A stretch of DNA of 64,000 bases from Aureimonas jatrophae (GTDB taxonomy: Bacteria; Pseudomonadota; Alphaproteobacteria; Rhizobiales; Rhizobiaceae). The notes below the pieces were generated by a model. That model saw nothing but the letters and a program-made list of their open reading frames with translations, was not told the origin of the DNA and made no database searches. The stretch lies in assembly GCF_900104035.1 (NCBI RefSeq), contig NZ_FNIT01000010.1:51769-115768 (forward strand), read 5' to 3'. Positions 28,974 to 41,521 of the stretch are shown one piece after another. The translations under genes and the position numbers were made by a program. Within the stretch, counting starts at the first letter, position 1. Each line of letters starts with the position of its first letter.

Positions 28974-30073
28974 CGCCGCTCGACGGCCGTATCCGGGAGG
29001 AGATCGCGCGGGACGGTCCGATGCGGCTCGACCGCTTCTGGAACCTGTGCCTGTTCGACCCGGCGGAAGGCTACTACAGCCGGCGCGATCCGTTCGGCGC
29101 GGCGGGCGACTTCGTGACCGCGCCGGGCATATCGCAGATGTTCGGCGAACTGGTGGGCGCCTGGATCGTGGCGGCCTGGCGTGCCCTCGGCAGTCCCTCG
29201 CCCGTCCTGCTCGCGGAGGCGGGGCCGGGCGACGGCACGCTGATCCACGACATGCTGCGCACCGTGCGCCAGCTCGATCCGGCCTTCATGCGCGCCCTGA
29301 AGCCCCGCCTCGTGGAGCGCAGCGACCGCCTGGCGGCGCGCCAGATCGAGCGCCTGGCCTCGTTCGACCTGCCGGTGCGGCGCGTGCGGGCGATCGGCGA
29401 GCTCGAGGCCTGGCCGACGCTTCTGGTCGCCAACGAGCTGCTGGATGCCGTGGCGATCCGCCAGTTCGAGTTCCGGAGCGGCGCGTGGGGCGAGCGCGTC
29501 GTGACGCGGGGTCCGGCTGATGCGCTCGCCTTCGAGGTCCGCCCGCCCGCCGGCGGTCTGCCGGCAGCCCTTGCCGATCCGCGCGCGCCACAGGCCACCG
29601 AGGGCGACGTCTTCGAGGTTTCGCCCGAGCGCGACCGGATCGTGGCGGACATCGCGTCGCATCTGGCGAGCCACGGTGGCGCGGCGCTCGCGTTCGACTA
29701 CGGCCACCTGCGCACCGCCTACGGCGACACGCTCCAGGCGCTTCGGTCCCACCAGCGCTCGTCGCCGCTCGCCGATTGCGGCCAGGCCGACATCACGAGC
29801 CATGTGGACTTCGCGCAGGCGCGCCGGATCGCCGAGGCCTGCGGCTGCACGGCCGCGGCGACGACCCAGGGCGCGTTTCTTCTGGCACTGGGCCTTCGCG
29901 AGCGCGCGGGCGCGCTGGGCGCCGCCGCCACGGAGGCGACGCGAGCCGATATCGTGCGAGCCGCGCGGCGGCTGGCGGGCGACGGCGAGGGCGAGATGGG
30001 CGTGCTCTTCAAGACGCTGGCTGTCTCGCCCCGGCCCTTGCCGCTGCCTCCGTTCGAAGGATCGGGCGCCTGA
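28970..30073 (+). CDS. NDUFAF7/MidA-type SAM-dependent methyltransferase
   Basis: A 367-residue class I methyltransferase. Seen: DPAEGYYSRRDPFGAAGDFVTAP near residue 30, the SAM-binding LAEAGPGDGTL near residue 82, VANELLDAVAIRQ (~145) and the FDYGH motif (~245). The mitochondrial relative NDUFAF7 dimethylates an arginine of complex I subunit NDUFS2; the bacterial role is likely similar but unproven. It starts at GTG 28970 overlapping the lgt stop. Its stop is 4 bases from that of the convergent small gene. The lgt - NDUFAF7 - pgeF order is conserved in many Hyphomicrobiales. Confidence 0.9.
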   Translation: MTPLDGRIREEIARDGPMRLDRFWNLCLFDPAEGYYSRRDPFGAAGDFVTAPGISQMFGELVGAWIVAAWRALGSPSPVLLAEAGPGDGTLIHDMLRTVRQLDPAFMRALKPRLVERSDRLAARQIERLASFDLPVRRVRAIGELEAWPTLLVANELLDAVAIRQFEFRSGAWGERVVTRGPADALAFEVRPPAGGLPAALADPRAPQATEGDVFEVSPERDRIVADIASHLASHGGAALAFDYGHLRTAYGDTLQALRSHQRSSPLADCGQADITSHVDFAQARRIAEACGCTAAATTQGAFLLALGLRERAGALGAAATEATRADIVRAARRLAGDGEGEMGVLFKTLAVSPRPLPLPPFEGSGA

Positions 30074-30077
30074 GACC

Positions 30078-30215
30078 CTACTTCGACTTGCCGCCCTTCT
30101 TGCCGAGCTCGGCCTGAGCCGCCGAGGACTTGCGCGGATTGCTTTCGCCTTCCTTGGCCGCCTTGGCGTTGGCCTTCTTGGCCGTTTCGCTGCCCTTGCC
30201 CTTCTTCTCGGTCAT
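30078..30215 (-). CDS. Small Lys-rich basic protein (45 aa)
   Basis: A 45-residue protein beginning MTEKKGKGSETAKKANAK and ending LGKKGGKSK; about a third of the residues are Lys. No signal peptide, no membrane helix, no known fold; it is probably disordered and nucleic-acid binding by charge. It sits on the minus strand inside the otherwise plus-strand lgt - methyltransferase - pgeF group. Coding is supported by the clean ATG and the protein-like composition, but short length limits certainty. Confidence 0.6.
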   Translation of the reverse strand: MTEKKGKGSETAKKANAKAAKEGESNPRKSSAAQAELGKKGGKSK

Positions 30216-30322
30216 CGCGCGTCTCCCGTTAGCTGGCTCACCGATGGCCCGCCAACGAACGATGCGGCGATCGGGTTGCGCGGCGTTGACTTGCCGTCGC
30301 GGGTGAACCACCGTCCCGCCCC

Positions 30323-31126
30323 ATGCAGGACCCCGATACGTTCACCGCCCGGCCCGTCGCCGATGTTCTCCACAGCGCGGCCCTCGGGACGCTCGGCGGC
30401 GTGCGCCACGGCTTCTTCGGCCGGCGCGGCGGCGTGTCCGACGGCCTCTACGCCGATCTCAACGTCGGCATCGGCTCGTCCGACGATCCGGCGCGCGTGC
30501 GCGAAAACCGCGCGCGCGTGGCTGCGACCCTCGGCGTCGCGCCGGATCGTCTCGCGACGCCGGTCCAGGTCCACTCCCCTACCGCCGTGATCGTGGACGC
30601 GCCCTTCGGCGCGGAGCGCCCGCGCGCCGACGCCGTGGTGACCGGGACGCCCGGTCTGGCGGTCGGCGTCCTGACGGCCGACTGCGGCCCCGTGCTGTTC
30701 GCGGACCGCGAGGCGGGCGTCGTCGCGGCCGCCCATGCGGGCTGGCGCGGGGCGACGGGCGGCGTCCTGGAGGCCACGCTCGAGGCGATGGAGCGTCTGG
30801 GCGCGCGGCGCGAGCGCGTCGTCGCGGTGCTCGGGCCCACGATCACACAACCCAACTACGAGGTGGACGCCGCGATGAGCGAGGCGGTCGCTGCGGGCGA
30901 CCGCGACGCCGCCACCTTCTTCGCCCCCGGCGTGTCGCCCGACAAGCGCCAGTTCGACCTGCCCGGCCTCATCCTGATGCGGCTGCGCCGCGCCGGCGTC
31001 GCGAGCGCCGGCTTCGTCGGCCGTTGCACCTACGGGGCCGAGCGCGACTGGTTCTCGTATCGCCGCACCACCCATCGCGGCGAGCCGGACTACGGGCGCC
31101 AGATCGCCGCGATCGTGCTGGGCTGA
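30323..31126 (+). CDS. pgeF: Peptidoglycan editing factor PgeF (YfiH/laccase-domain)
   Basis: A 267-residue protein of the CNF1/YfiH-like family, once called polyphenol oxidase. The metal/catalytic set is visible: PVQVHSPT (His), LTADCGPVLF (Cys) and AAHAGWRGA (His), with FVGRCTYG near the end. In Escherichia coli this enzyme removes wrongly incorporated L-serine from UDP-MurNAc peptides in the cytoplasm. ATG 30323. It is followed after 12 bases by the M24-family gene, so the two may be co-transcribed. Confidence 0.92.
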   Translation: MQDPDTFTARPVADVLHSAALGTLGGVRHGFFGRRGGVSDGLYADLNVGIGSSDDPARVRENRARVAATLGVAPDRLATPVQVHSPTAVIVDAPFGAERPRADAVVTGTPGLAVGVLTADCGPVLFADREAGVVAAAHAGWRGATGGVLEATLEAMERLGARRERVVAVLGPTITQPNYEVDAAMSEAVAAGDRDAATFFAPGVSPDKRQFDLPGLILMRLRRAGVASAGFVGRCTYGAERDWFSYRRTTHRGEPDYGRQIAAIVLG

Positions 31127-31138
31127 GGGAGCCACACC

Positions 31139-32287
31139 ATGCTGCATTTCAGCGACGCCGAGTTCGACCGCCGCGCGGCCCGCCTCCAAGCCGAGATGGC
31201 GGAGCGCCGGCTCGACGCGGTTCTCCTGTTCGCGCAGGACTCCTCCTACTGGCTGACGGGCTACGACACGTTCGGCTTCTGCTTCTTCCAGTGTCTCGTG
31301 GTGCTCGCCGACGGCACGATGAAGCTTCTGACGCGCTCGGCAGACCTGCGCCAGGCGCAGCACACCTCGCGCATTGCCGACATCGTGGTGTGGCGCGACC
31401 GGGGCGGCGCGAACCCCGCGATCGAGCTACGCGACCTTCTGGACGGCCTGGATCTCCTGGGCACCCGCATCGGCGTCGAGTGGGCGACGCACGGCCTCAC
31501 CGCCGCCAACGGACGGCTGGTCGAGGAGAAGCTCGGCTCCTTCGCGACGCTTCTCGACGCCTCCGACCTCGTGCCCTCGCTTCGCGTCGTGAAGTCCGCC
31601 GAGGAGATCGTCGTCGTGCGCGAGGCCGCGCGGCTGACGGACCTCGCCTTCGAGCGCATGCTGCCGCTGGTCGAAGACGGCGCCGACGAGGCCGCCCTGC
31701 TCCACGCGCTGCAGGGCACCGTTCTGGCCGAAGGCGGCGACTATCCCGCCAACCCCTTCATTCTCGGCTCGGGCGCGGACGCGCTTCTGTGCCGCTACAA
31801 GTCGGGACGCCGCCGGCTGTCCGCGCAGGACCAGCTCACCGTGGAATGGGCCGGCGTGAAGGCGCAGTACCATGCGCCCGCCATGCGCACCGTCGTGGTC
31901 GGATCGCCGCTGATCCGCCACGAGGAGCTTCATGCCGCCGCCGTCGAGGCGCTGGAGGCGGTGGAGGAGGCCATGCGCCCGGGCCGGACCTTCGGCGACG
32001 TCTTCGACGCGCATGCGCGCGTGATGGAGGCGCACGACCTGTCGCGCCATCGCCTGGCGGCCTGCGGCTACTCGGTCGGCGCGCGCTATGCCCCGTCCTG
32101 GATGGATCCGCAGATGTTCGTCGCGGGCAACACCGAGTTGATCCGGCCGGACATGACGCTGTTCGCCCACATGATCCTGATGGACTCGGACTCCGGCACG
32201 GCGATGACGCTCGGCCGCACATACCTGACGACCGAGGCGGCGCCCGAGCCCCTGTCGCGCCTGCCGCTCGACCTTCCGGTGCGCTGA
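31139..32287 (+). CDS. M24-family protein, creatinase-like, with degenerate metal site
   Basis: A 382-residue protein with the two-domain layout of the Xaa-Pro peptidase/creatinase family: an N-terminal creatinase_N domain (1-~130) and a pita-bread C-domain. The usual metal-binding aspartates are changed: the block normally DxG...D-x-x-RT reads LTVEWAGVKAQYHAPAMRT. The region around the usual His reads CGYSVGARYAPSWMD, closer to creatinase and ectoine hydrolase (GYSxG-x-x-YxPxW) than to a peptidase. It is therefore likely a metal-independent amidinohydrolase-type enzyme rather than an aminopeptidase P; the substrate is unknown. Confidence 0.82.
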   Translation: MLHFSDAEFDRRAARLQAEMAERRLDAVLLFAQDSSYWLTGYDTFGFCFFQCLVVLADGTMKLLTRSADLRQAQHTSRIADIVVWRDRGGANPAIELRDLLDGLDLLGTRIGVEWATHGLTAANGRLVEEKLGSFATLLDASDLVPSLRVVKSAEEIVVVREAARLTDLAFERMLPLVEDGADEAALLHALQGTVLAEGGDYPANPFILGSGADALLCRYKSGRRRLSAQDQLTVEWAGVKAQYHAPAMRTVVVGSPLIRHEELHAAAVEALEAVEEAMRPGRTFGDVFDAHARVMEAHDLSRHRLAACGYSVGARYAPSWMDPQMFVAGNTELIRPDMTLFAHMILMDSDSGTAMTLGRTYLTTEAAPEPLSRLPLDLPVR

Positions 32288-32452
32288 CGCGAGCGCTTCG
32301 TCAGGCACGCTGACGAGCCGCTTCTTGAATCTTTACCTGATCTTGGTAAGAGCCCCGCACATAAGCGGGGCCGGCGCCCGGCCGCAGGTGCGGCGGCGCG
32401 GGTACGGCGTCCCGGCGGGCGCAGTCGACCCAACGCCTTGGAACGGGACGCG

Positions 32453-33385
32453 ATGAAGCTCTTTGTCGGCAACTCCAACCGCAGCCTCGCCGAGTCCATC
32501 GGCACCTATCTGGAGCTGCCGCTGGGGCTGGCCTCCGTGCGTCGCTTCGCCGACCAGGAGATCTTCGTCGAGATCCAGGAGAACGTGCGCGGCGAGGACT
32601 GCTTCGTGATCCAGTCGACCTCCTATCCGGCGAACGATCACCTGATGGAGCTCCTGATCATCATGGACGCGCTGCGCCGGGCGTCGGCGCGCCGCATCAC
32701 GGCCGTCCTCCCCTATTTCGGCTACGCCCGGCAGGACCGGAAGGCGGGCGGGCGCACGCCCATCTCCGCCAAGCTCGTCGCCAACCTCATCACGCGCGCG
32801 GGCGCCGACCGCGTGATGACGATGGATCTCCACGCCGGGCAGATCCAGGGCTTCTTCGACATCCCGACCGACAACCTCTTCGCGGTGCCGCTGCTCGCGC
32901 GCGACATCAAGGAGCACCTGGAAACCGACAACGTGATGATCGTGTCGCCGGACGTGGGCGGCGTGGTGCGCGCGCGCGCGCTCGCCAAGCGTCTCGACGC
33001 CCCGCTCGCGATCGTCGACAAGCGCCGCGAGAAGCCGGGCGAGTCGGAGGTGATGAACATCATCGGTGACGTGGCGGGCCGGCACTGCATCCTGATCGAC
33101 GACATCATCGACTCCGGCGGCACGCTGTGCAACGCGGCCGACGCGCTGATGGCGGCCGGCGCCAAGGGCGTTCGGGCCTATATCACCCACGGCGTCCTGT
33201 CGGGCGGAGCGGTCGCGCGCATCGGCGCGTCCTCGCTCGAGGAGCTGGTGATCACCGACTCGATCGAGCCCACCAAGGCGATCCGCGAGGCGCGCAACAT
33301 CCGCGTCATCACCACCGCGACCCTGCTGGGCGAGGCGATCGCCCGCACGACATCCGAGCAGTCGGTCTCCTCGCTCTTCGACTGA
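32453..33385 (+). CDS. prs: Ribose-phosphate pyrophosphokinase
   Basis: A 310-residue PRPP synthase. It transfers pyrophosphate from ATP to ribose-5-phosphate, supplying PRPP for purine, pyrimidine, histidine and tryptophan synthesis. Family blocks: [17 protein letters not shown] at the start, [43 protein letters not shown] and the PRPP loop [15 protein letters not shown] 32453 has a GGGACG site upstream; an in-frame start five codons earlier is less likely. It is convergent with the HAD gene. Confidence 0.96.
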   Translation: MKLFVGNSNRSLAESIGTYLELPLGLASVRRFADQEIFVEIQENVRGEDCFVIQSTSYPANDHLMELLIIMDALRRASARRITAVLPYFGYARQDRKAGGRTPISAKLVANLITRAGADRVMTMDLHAGQIQGFFDIPTDNLFAVPLLARDIKEHLETDNVMIVSPDVGGVVRARALAKRLDAPLAIVDKRREKPGESEVMNIIGDVAGRHCILIDDIIDSGGTLCNAADALMAAGAKGVRAYITHGVLSGGAVARIGASSLEELVITDSIEPTKAIREARNIRVITTATLLGEAIARTTSEQSVSSLFD

Positions 33386-33408
33386 CGCGCGACACGCCGG
33401 GCGGGCGT

Positions 33409-34113
33409 CTAGTCCGCCTCGATCTCGCCGATCAGCAGGGGCAGTTCGGCGAGCGTCTCGATCCCGTGGAAGCGCGGGTTCTCGAGCGGCGCCTCGGCGT
33501 GCTCGTAGTCCCAGGTCATCGCATGGGGCACGTGGACCGCGAAGGCCCCCGCCCCTAGCGCCGGCAGGATGTCGGAGCGCATCGAGTTGCCGACCATGAC
33601 GGCTTCCTTCGGCCGCACGCCCTGGCGCTCGAAGATCCGCCGGTAGGTGTCGATGGTCTTGTCGCTGACGATCTCCACCGCCGAGAAGAGATCGCCAAGA
33701 CCCGAGGCCGCGAGCTTTCGCTCCTGATCGAACAGGTCGCCCTTGGTGACCAGCATCAGGCGACGCGTGGCAGCCAGTTCCTGCAGCGTCTCGCGCACGC
33801 CCGGCAGCGTCTCCACCGGATGGCGCAGCATCCGGTGCCCCTCCGCCAGGATCTCCCGCACGACCGAGATCGGCAGCTGGTCGCCGCCCAGATCCAGCGC
33901 GGTCTCGATCATCGAGAGCGTGAAGCCCTTCACGCCGAAGCCGAAGGTCTCGAGGTTGCGCTTCTCGGTCTCGAACAACCGGGCCCGGACGGCCTCGCCC
34001 TCGCCGTGCGGCGCCAGGAGCTCGGCAAAGCGCGCCTCGGTCCAGCGAAAGACGGTCTCGTTTTCCCAGAGCGTGTCGTCGGCGTCGAGCGCGATGAGGG
34101 TGATGCGCGGCAT
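33409..34113 (-). CDS. HAD-superfamily hydrolase
   Basis: A 234-residue HAD phosphatase with a helical cap. Motif I is LDADDTLW (nucleophile D9, acid D11); motif II lies in LMLVTKGD (T); motif III is the K in RPKEAVMVGNS; motif IV is in GNSMRSDILPALGAGA. The first aspartates are in the YjjG/phosphoglycolate-phosphatase arrangement. The substrate, probably a small phosphate ester, cannot be named. ATG 34113. It is convergent with prs and downstream of glgX on the same strand, but separated by a terminator. Confidence 0.9.
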   Translation of the reverse strand: MPRITLIALDADDTLWENETVFRWTEARFAELLAPHGEGEAVRARLFETEKRNLETFGFGVKGFTLSMIETALDLGGDQLPISVVREILAEGHRMLRHPVETLPGVRETLQELAATRRLMLVTKGDLFDQERKLAASGLGDLFSAVEIVSDKTIDTYRRIFERQGVRPKEAVMVGNSMRSDILPALGAGAFAVHVPHAMTWDYEHAEAPLENPRFHGIETLAELPLLIGEIEAD

Positions 34114-34170
34114 GGCGGCCTCCCGAAAAACCCGTGCGCAGTCTGGCACGGGCCGCCGGGCGCCGAAACG

Positions 34171-34201
34171 AAAAAGGCGCGCCCCCGGAAGGGAGCGCGC
34201 C
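34171..34201 (-). terminator. Rho-independent terminator of glgX
   Basis: On the minus strand GGCGCGC (34201-34195) pairs with GCGCGCC (34182-34176), extended by a few inner G-C pairs, and is followed by a run of five T (34175-34171). It lies 28 bases downstream of the glgX stop and 57 bases before the HAD start. Confidence 0.85.
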
Positions 34202-34229
34202 GTTGGCGGATGTCGGCCTGAGGCCGGAC

Positions 34230-36503
34230 TCAGTCCGGCTTCTTGACGAAGTGCACCGCGTCGTGGGCCGCCTGGTTGAACGCCTCCTCGACATGGAGGA
34301 AGGCGAGCTTGGCGCCTTCCGAGGTCGCATGGCCCTCTTCCGGCTCCATCAGGAAGATCAGGAAGGAGCGGCCCGTGGTCATGTACTCGGTGCCGAACTC
34401 GAAGGGTTCGAGGTTCTCGCGGTCCGGCAGGTTGGTGTCGATGATGCAGCGCCAGCGCAGGCCGCCGGGCGCGGGCGGCAGCTTGAAGTTGACCACGTCG
34501 TAGTGCGCGTTGAGCACCATGAGCATGGTCGCGTCCGAGCCGATACGACGGATGCCCTCGTCCTGCGCGCGGCCGTCGAGCAGGACGCCGAAGCAGCGGG
34601 CGCCCGCGTCCGTCCACTCGCCGTCCTGCATCTCGTTGCCCGAGGGCGAGATCCAGGTGACGTCCTTGGCGCCGATCTCCTCGTCCATCGATCCATGGAG
34701 GAAGCGGCCGCGGCGCAGCATCGGCAGCGCCTGACGCAGCATGATCAGCTTCTGGACGAACTCGGCGAGGTCGACGCTCTCCTTGGTGACGTCCCAGTCG
34801 ATCCAGCCGATCTCGTTGTCCTGCGCGTAGGCGTTGTTGTTGCCGCCTTGCGTGCGGGCGAACTCGTCGCCCGCCAGGATCATCGGCGTGCCGCGCGAGA
34901 ACAGCAGCGTCGTGAAGAAGTTGCGCAGCTGGCGGAAGCGCACGTCGACGATCGCCGGATCGTCGGTCGGCCCTTCCACGCCGTAGTTGTTGGACAGGTT
35001 GTGCGAGTGACCGTCGCGATTGTCCTCGCCGTTCGCCTCGTTGTGCTTCTCGTTGTAGCAGACGAGGTCGTGCAGCGTGAAACCGTCATGGGCGGTGATG
35101 AAGTTGACGCTCGACCACGGACGGCGGCCACGCTTGTCGAAGAGGTCGGCCGAGGCCGAGATCTTGCCGGCGACGGCGGGCACCTTGCCCTCGTCGCCGC
35201 GCCAGTAGGCGCGCACCGTGTCGCGGTAGCCGTCGTTCCACTCCGCCCAGCCCGGCGGGAAGCGGCCGACCTGGTAGCCGCCCGGACCGCAGTCCCAAGG
35301 CTCGGCGATCAGTTTCACCTGGCTGAGGAGCGGGTCCTGCATGCAGGCATGGAGGAACGAGGACTCCTCCGAGAAGCCGGTCGGCTCGCGGGCGAGGATG
35401 GTGGCGAGGTCGAAGCGGAAGCCGTCGACATGCATCTCGCCCGCCCAGTAGCGCAGGCTGTCCATGACGAGCTGCATGACGCGCGGATGCGACGTGTTGA
35501 CGGTGTTACCCGTGCCCGTGTCGTTGATGTAGTAGCGCTTGTTGTCGGGCAGCAGGCGGTAGTACGAGGCGTTGTCGATGCCCTTGAACGACAGCATCGG
35601 CCCGTTCTCGTTGCCCTCGGCCGTGTGGTTGTAGACGACGTCGAGGATGACCTCGAGGCCCTCGTGGTGGAAGGTCGAGACGAGTTCCTTGAACTCGTTG
35701 ACGAAGGGCGAGGACATGTAGCGCGGATCGGGCGCGAAGAAGCCGAGCGTGTTGTAGCCCCAGTAGTTCCGCAGGCCCTTCTCGACAAGGTAGCTGTCGT
35801 CCACGAAGGCGTGGATCGGCAGGAGCTCGACCGAGGTGACGCCCAGGCTCTTGATGTAGCGCACGACGTCGTGGTTCGCGAGGCCGGCGAACTTGCCGCG
35901 CTCGCGGTCCGTCACGGTCGGGTGGCGCTGCGTGAAGCCCTTGACGTGGGTCTCGTAGAAGATCGTGCGCTCCCAGGGCACGTTCGGCCGGCGCTCGTCG
36001 CCCCAGGTGAAGGCGGGATCGACGATCTGCGACTTCGGCACGAAGGCGGCCGAGTCGCGCTCGTCGAAGGACAGGTCGCCGTCCGCGTGGCCGATCGTGT
36101 AGCCGAACAGCGCGTGGTCCCACTTCACCTCGCCGACATGCTGCTTGGCATAGGGGTCGAGCAGCAGCTTGTTGGGGTTGAAGCGGTGGCCGGCATCGGG
36201 CTCGTAGGGGCCGTGCACGCGGTAGCCGTAGACCGTGCCGGGACGGGCGTCCGGCAGGTAGCCGTGGAACACCTCGTTGGTGTATTCCGGCAGGACGATG
36301 CGCTCGAGCTCGGTCTCTCCGCGCTCATCGAAGAGGCACAGCTCGACCTTGGTCGCGTTGGCCGAGAAGAGCGCGAAGTTCACGCCCCGCCCGTCCCAGT
36401 TCGCGCCGCGCCGGTTGGGGTTGCCCGCCTCGACGCGCGTGCCGCCACGCGAAGAGGGGGCGATGTACGGCGTGAAGACGCCGGACTTGTTCTGGATGTT
36501 CAA
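34230..36503 (-). CDS. glgX: Glycogen debranching enzyme / isoamylase (GH13)
   Basis: A ~757-residue GlgX. It cleaves alpha-1,6 branch points of glycogen in the cytoplasm. An N-terminal CBM48-like domain (GANWDGRGVNFALFSANATKV) precedes the GH13 barrel: DVVYNHTAEGN, DGFRFDLATIL (nucleophile Asp), AEPWDCGPGGY (acid Glu) and ITAHDGFTLHD (third acid). There is no ATG at the 5' end: TTG at 36503 (NIQNKSG) or TTG at 36581 (26 residues longer) are the choices, and 36503 fits the family better. No other glycogen genes are nearby, which is unusual because glgX often follows glgBC. Divergent from the CBS gene. Confidence 0.9.
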   Translation of the reverse strand: MNIQNKSGVFTPYIAPSSRGGTRVEAGNPNRRGANWDGRGVNFALFSANATKVELCLFDERGETELERIVLPEYTNEVFHGYLPDARPGTVYGYRVHGPYEPDAGHRFNPNKLLLDPYAKQHVGEVKWDHALFGYTIGHADGDLSFDERDSAAFVPKSQIVDPAFTWGDERRPNVPWERTIFYETHVKGFTQRHPTVTDRERGKFAGLANHDVVRYIKSLGVTSVELLPIHAFVDDSYLVEKGLRNYWGYNTLGFFAPDPRYMSSPFVNEFKELVSTFHHEGLEVILDVVYNHTAEGNENGPMLSFKGIDNASYYRLLPDNKRYYINDTGTGNTVNTSHPRVMQLVMDSLRYWAGEMHVDGFRFDLATILAREPTGFSEESSFLHACMQDPLLSQVKLIAEPWDCGPGGYQVGRFPPGWAEWNDGYRDTVRAYWRGDEGKVPAVAGKISASADLFDKRGRRPWSSVNFITAHDGFTLHDLVCYNEKHNEANGEDNRDGHSHNLSNNYGVEGPTDDPAIVDVRFRQLRNFFTTLLFSRGTPMILAGDEFARTQGGNNNAYAQDNEIGWIDWDVTKESVDLAEFVQKLIMLRQALPMLRRGRFLHGSMDEEIGAKDVTWISPSGNEMQDGEWTDAGARCFGVLLDGRAQDEGIRRIGSDATMLMVLNAHYDVVNFKLPPAPGGLRWRCIIDTNLPDRENLEPFEFGTEYMTTGRSFLIFLMEPEEGHATSEGAKLAFLHVEEAFNQAAHDAVHFVKKPD

Positions 36504-36627
36504 GGACGTCTTCCCGTTCGACGCTTGGGGATTAGCTAGCGCACAATCGGCGCGCACCCGATTGGTTCCCGCGCCCGGCAAGGTGCCGGAACCCGTTGCC
36601 GATCTCCCACAGTCGAGGACGAGCCCT

Positions 36628-37056
36628 TTGAAGATCGAGACCGTGATGAGCCGCTATGTCGAGTTCGCCGCCCCCGGCGACACGGCCGCGGCGCTGGCCG
36701 TGATGATGGGCGAGCTCGACGTCGGCGCCGTTCCCGTGGGCACCGAGGACGACATCCTGGGCGTCGTCACGGATCGCGACATCCTGTATCGCGTGGTCGC
36801 CAAGGGGCTCGACCCGGCGGGCGTGACGGCGCGCGACATCCTGAGCGCGCCGGTGCTCGCCTGCCGGCCCGAGGACAGCCTCGAGGACGCGACCGAGCTC
36901 ATGGCGGCCAACCGCGTGCGGCGGCTGGCGGTCACAGCCGAGGGGGGTCGGGTCGTCGGCTGGGTAACGCTGGCCGACCTGTCGCGGCCTCTGCTTCTGG
37001 AGTCGGGAACGGTGCGGCAGGCGCTGGGCGAGCTCAGCCGCGAAAGCGCCGGCTGA
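36628..37056 (+). CDS. CBS-domain pair protein
   Basis: A 142-residue protein made of two CBS motifs (about 5-65 and 70-130) with the usual VGAVPVGTEDDILGVVTDRDIL and RRLAVTAEGGRVVGWVTLADL strands. Such pairs bind adenosine nucleotides and regulate partners; none is evident here. Start: TTG 36628, with GAGGA at 36615-36619 and 8-base spacing; a later ATG at 36646 is possible. Its last 23 bases overlap the 3' end of the convergent gene to its right. Confidence 0.85.
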   Translation: MKIETVMSRYVEFAAPGDTAAALAVMMGELDVGAVPVGTEDDILGVVTDRDILYRVVAKGLDPAGVTARDILSAPVLACRPEDSLEDATELMAANRVRRLAVTAEGGRVVGWVTLADLSRPLLLESGTVRQALGELSRESAG

Positions 37057-37633
37057 GACTGCCCACCGTTTCGCGCGACAGGCCGAGCCGCAGCGACAGA
37101 AACGCGAGATAGGCGGCGCCCGCCGTGCCGCGCCCGACACCGCACAGGAGGGCCAGCGCGTAGACGTGCGGCCCCTTGTCGACGCTGCGCACCGCCGCGA
37201 CCAGAGGGTTGAGCGGCCCGGGATCGGCCAGCGCGGCGCGTACGAACGCCAGCTGCGGCTCCGCGGCACCGAGCCGCGCGAGCTGCTCGCAGACCTGTGC
37301 GACCCGCTCGGGCGACGGGCTTCCCTCCGCCGCGACGGCATCCGCCAGGAGGCGCATCGTCGCCTCGCCTTCCTCGGGCGAAAGGAGATCGAGATTGAGG
37401 GTCAGCGGGTACGAGGTCTGGTAGCGGTTGGCGAGATGAGCCGCCAGCACCTTCACCGCCAGGTGCGCCTCGATCGTGTCGCGGCGCACGGGTGGAGGCG
37501 CCGCCCCCGGCTCGTGCGCATTCGCGTTTGCGGCCTCAAGGGTGCCGGGCGCGGCGACGGCGAGGTTCAGCCCTTCCCCGTCCTGCGGCCCCGCCTCGGG
37601 CGGAAAAAGCGAGCGGATCCACCGCAGGGCCAT
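37034..37633 (-). CDS. Hypothetical protein, convergent and overlapping
   Basis: A 199-residue protein with no domain I recognise. Residues ~1-50 are Pro/Ala-rich and likely disordered; the rest is helical (DTIEAHLAVKVLAAHLANRY, EEGEATMRLLADAVAAEG). The C-terminal ~40 residues have hydrophobic stretches (VYALALLCGVGRGTAGAAYL). ATG 37633 lies 15 bases after the response regulator stop on the same strand, so it is likely the last gene of the hybrid kinase operon. A role in that signalling pathway is plausible but unsupported. Its end overlaps the CBS gene by 23 bases. Confidence 0.7.
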   Translation of the reverse strand: MALRWIRSLFPPEAGPQDGEGLNLAVAAPGTLEAANANAHEPGAAPPPVRRDTIEAHLAVKVLAAHLANRYQTSYPLTLNLDLLSPEEGEATMRLLADAVAAEGSPSPERVAQVCEQLARLGAAEPQLAFVRAALADPGPLNPLVAAVRSVDKGPHVYALALLCGVGRGTAGAAYLAFLSLRLGLSRETVGSLSRRFRG

Positions 37634-37648
37634 GCGCGCGCCGGCCCC

Positions 37649-38031
37649 TTACTGCGCGGCCGCCGTCGCGCCTTGCGGCAGCAGCGCCTCGATCTGGCCG
37701 AGCAGGCGTGAGAAGTCGACCGGCTTGGCGTGGTAGTCGTCGCAGCCCGCCGCCAACGTCTTCTCGCGGTCGCCCGACATGGCATGGGCGGTGAGCGCGA
37801 TGATGGGAATGCGCGGGATCGAGGTATCGGCGCGGATCGTCTTGGCGGCGGTCCACCCGTCGAGGACGGGCAGGTTCATGTCGAGGAGGATGATGTCAGG
37901 CGAGGACACGCGCGCCTTGTCGACGCCGTCCTGCCCTTCATGGGCGAGCACCACCTCGTAGCCGCGACGCTGCAGGCGACGGGACAGGAAGTCCCAAATT
38001 TCCTCATGGTCCTCGACAAGAAGGATACGGG

Positions 38032-38035
<4 letters not shown>
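37649..38035 (-). CDS. Single-domain response regulator (DivK-like)
   Basis: A 128-residue stand-alone receiver. Acidic pocket VEDHEE, phospho-acceptor D52 in ILLDMNLPVLDGW, T in IALTAHAM and K in YHAKPVDF are all present, so it should be phosphorylated. It has no output domain and must act by protein contact, as DivK or CheY do. Its ATG overlaps the stop of the hybrid kinase by four bases (ATGA), making it the natural phosphate partner of that kinase. Confidence 0.93.
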
Positions 38036-41418
<3,383 letters not shown>

Positions 41419-41521
41419 GTCGTTCCCCGCCCGGCTGCGCATGCCGGCTTCAACCGGAGCCCATAACGCGGCGGGGGGCGATTTCGTTCGATGCCTCTCC
41501 CATCCAGGATGATCCCGCCGC

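Noticed and set aside
34134..36539. 800-codon open frame opposite glgX
   Set aside because: Composition (Val/Arg/Asp/His) and lack of any motif show it is the complement of glgX codon bias.
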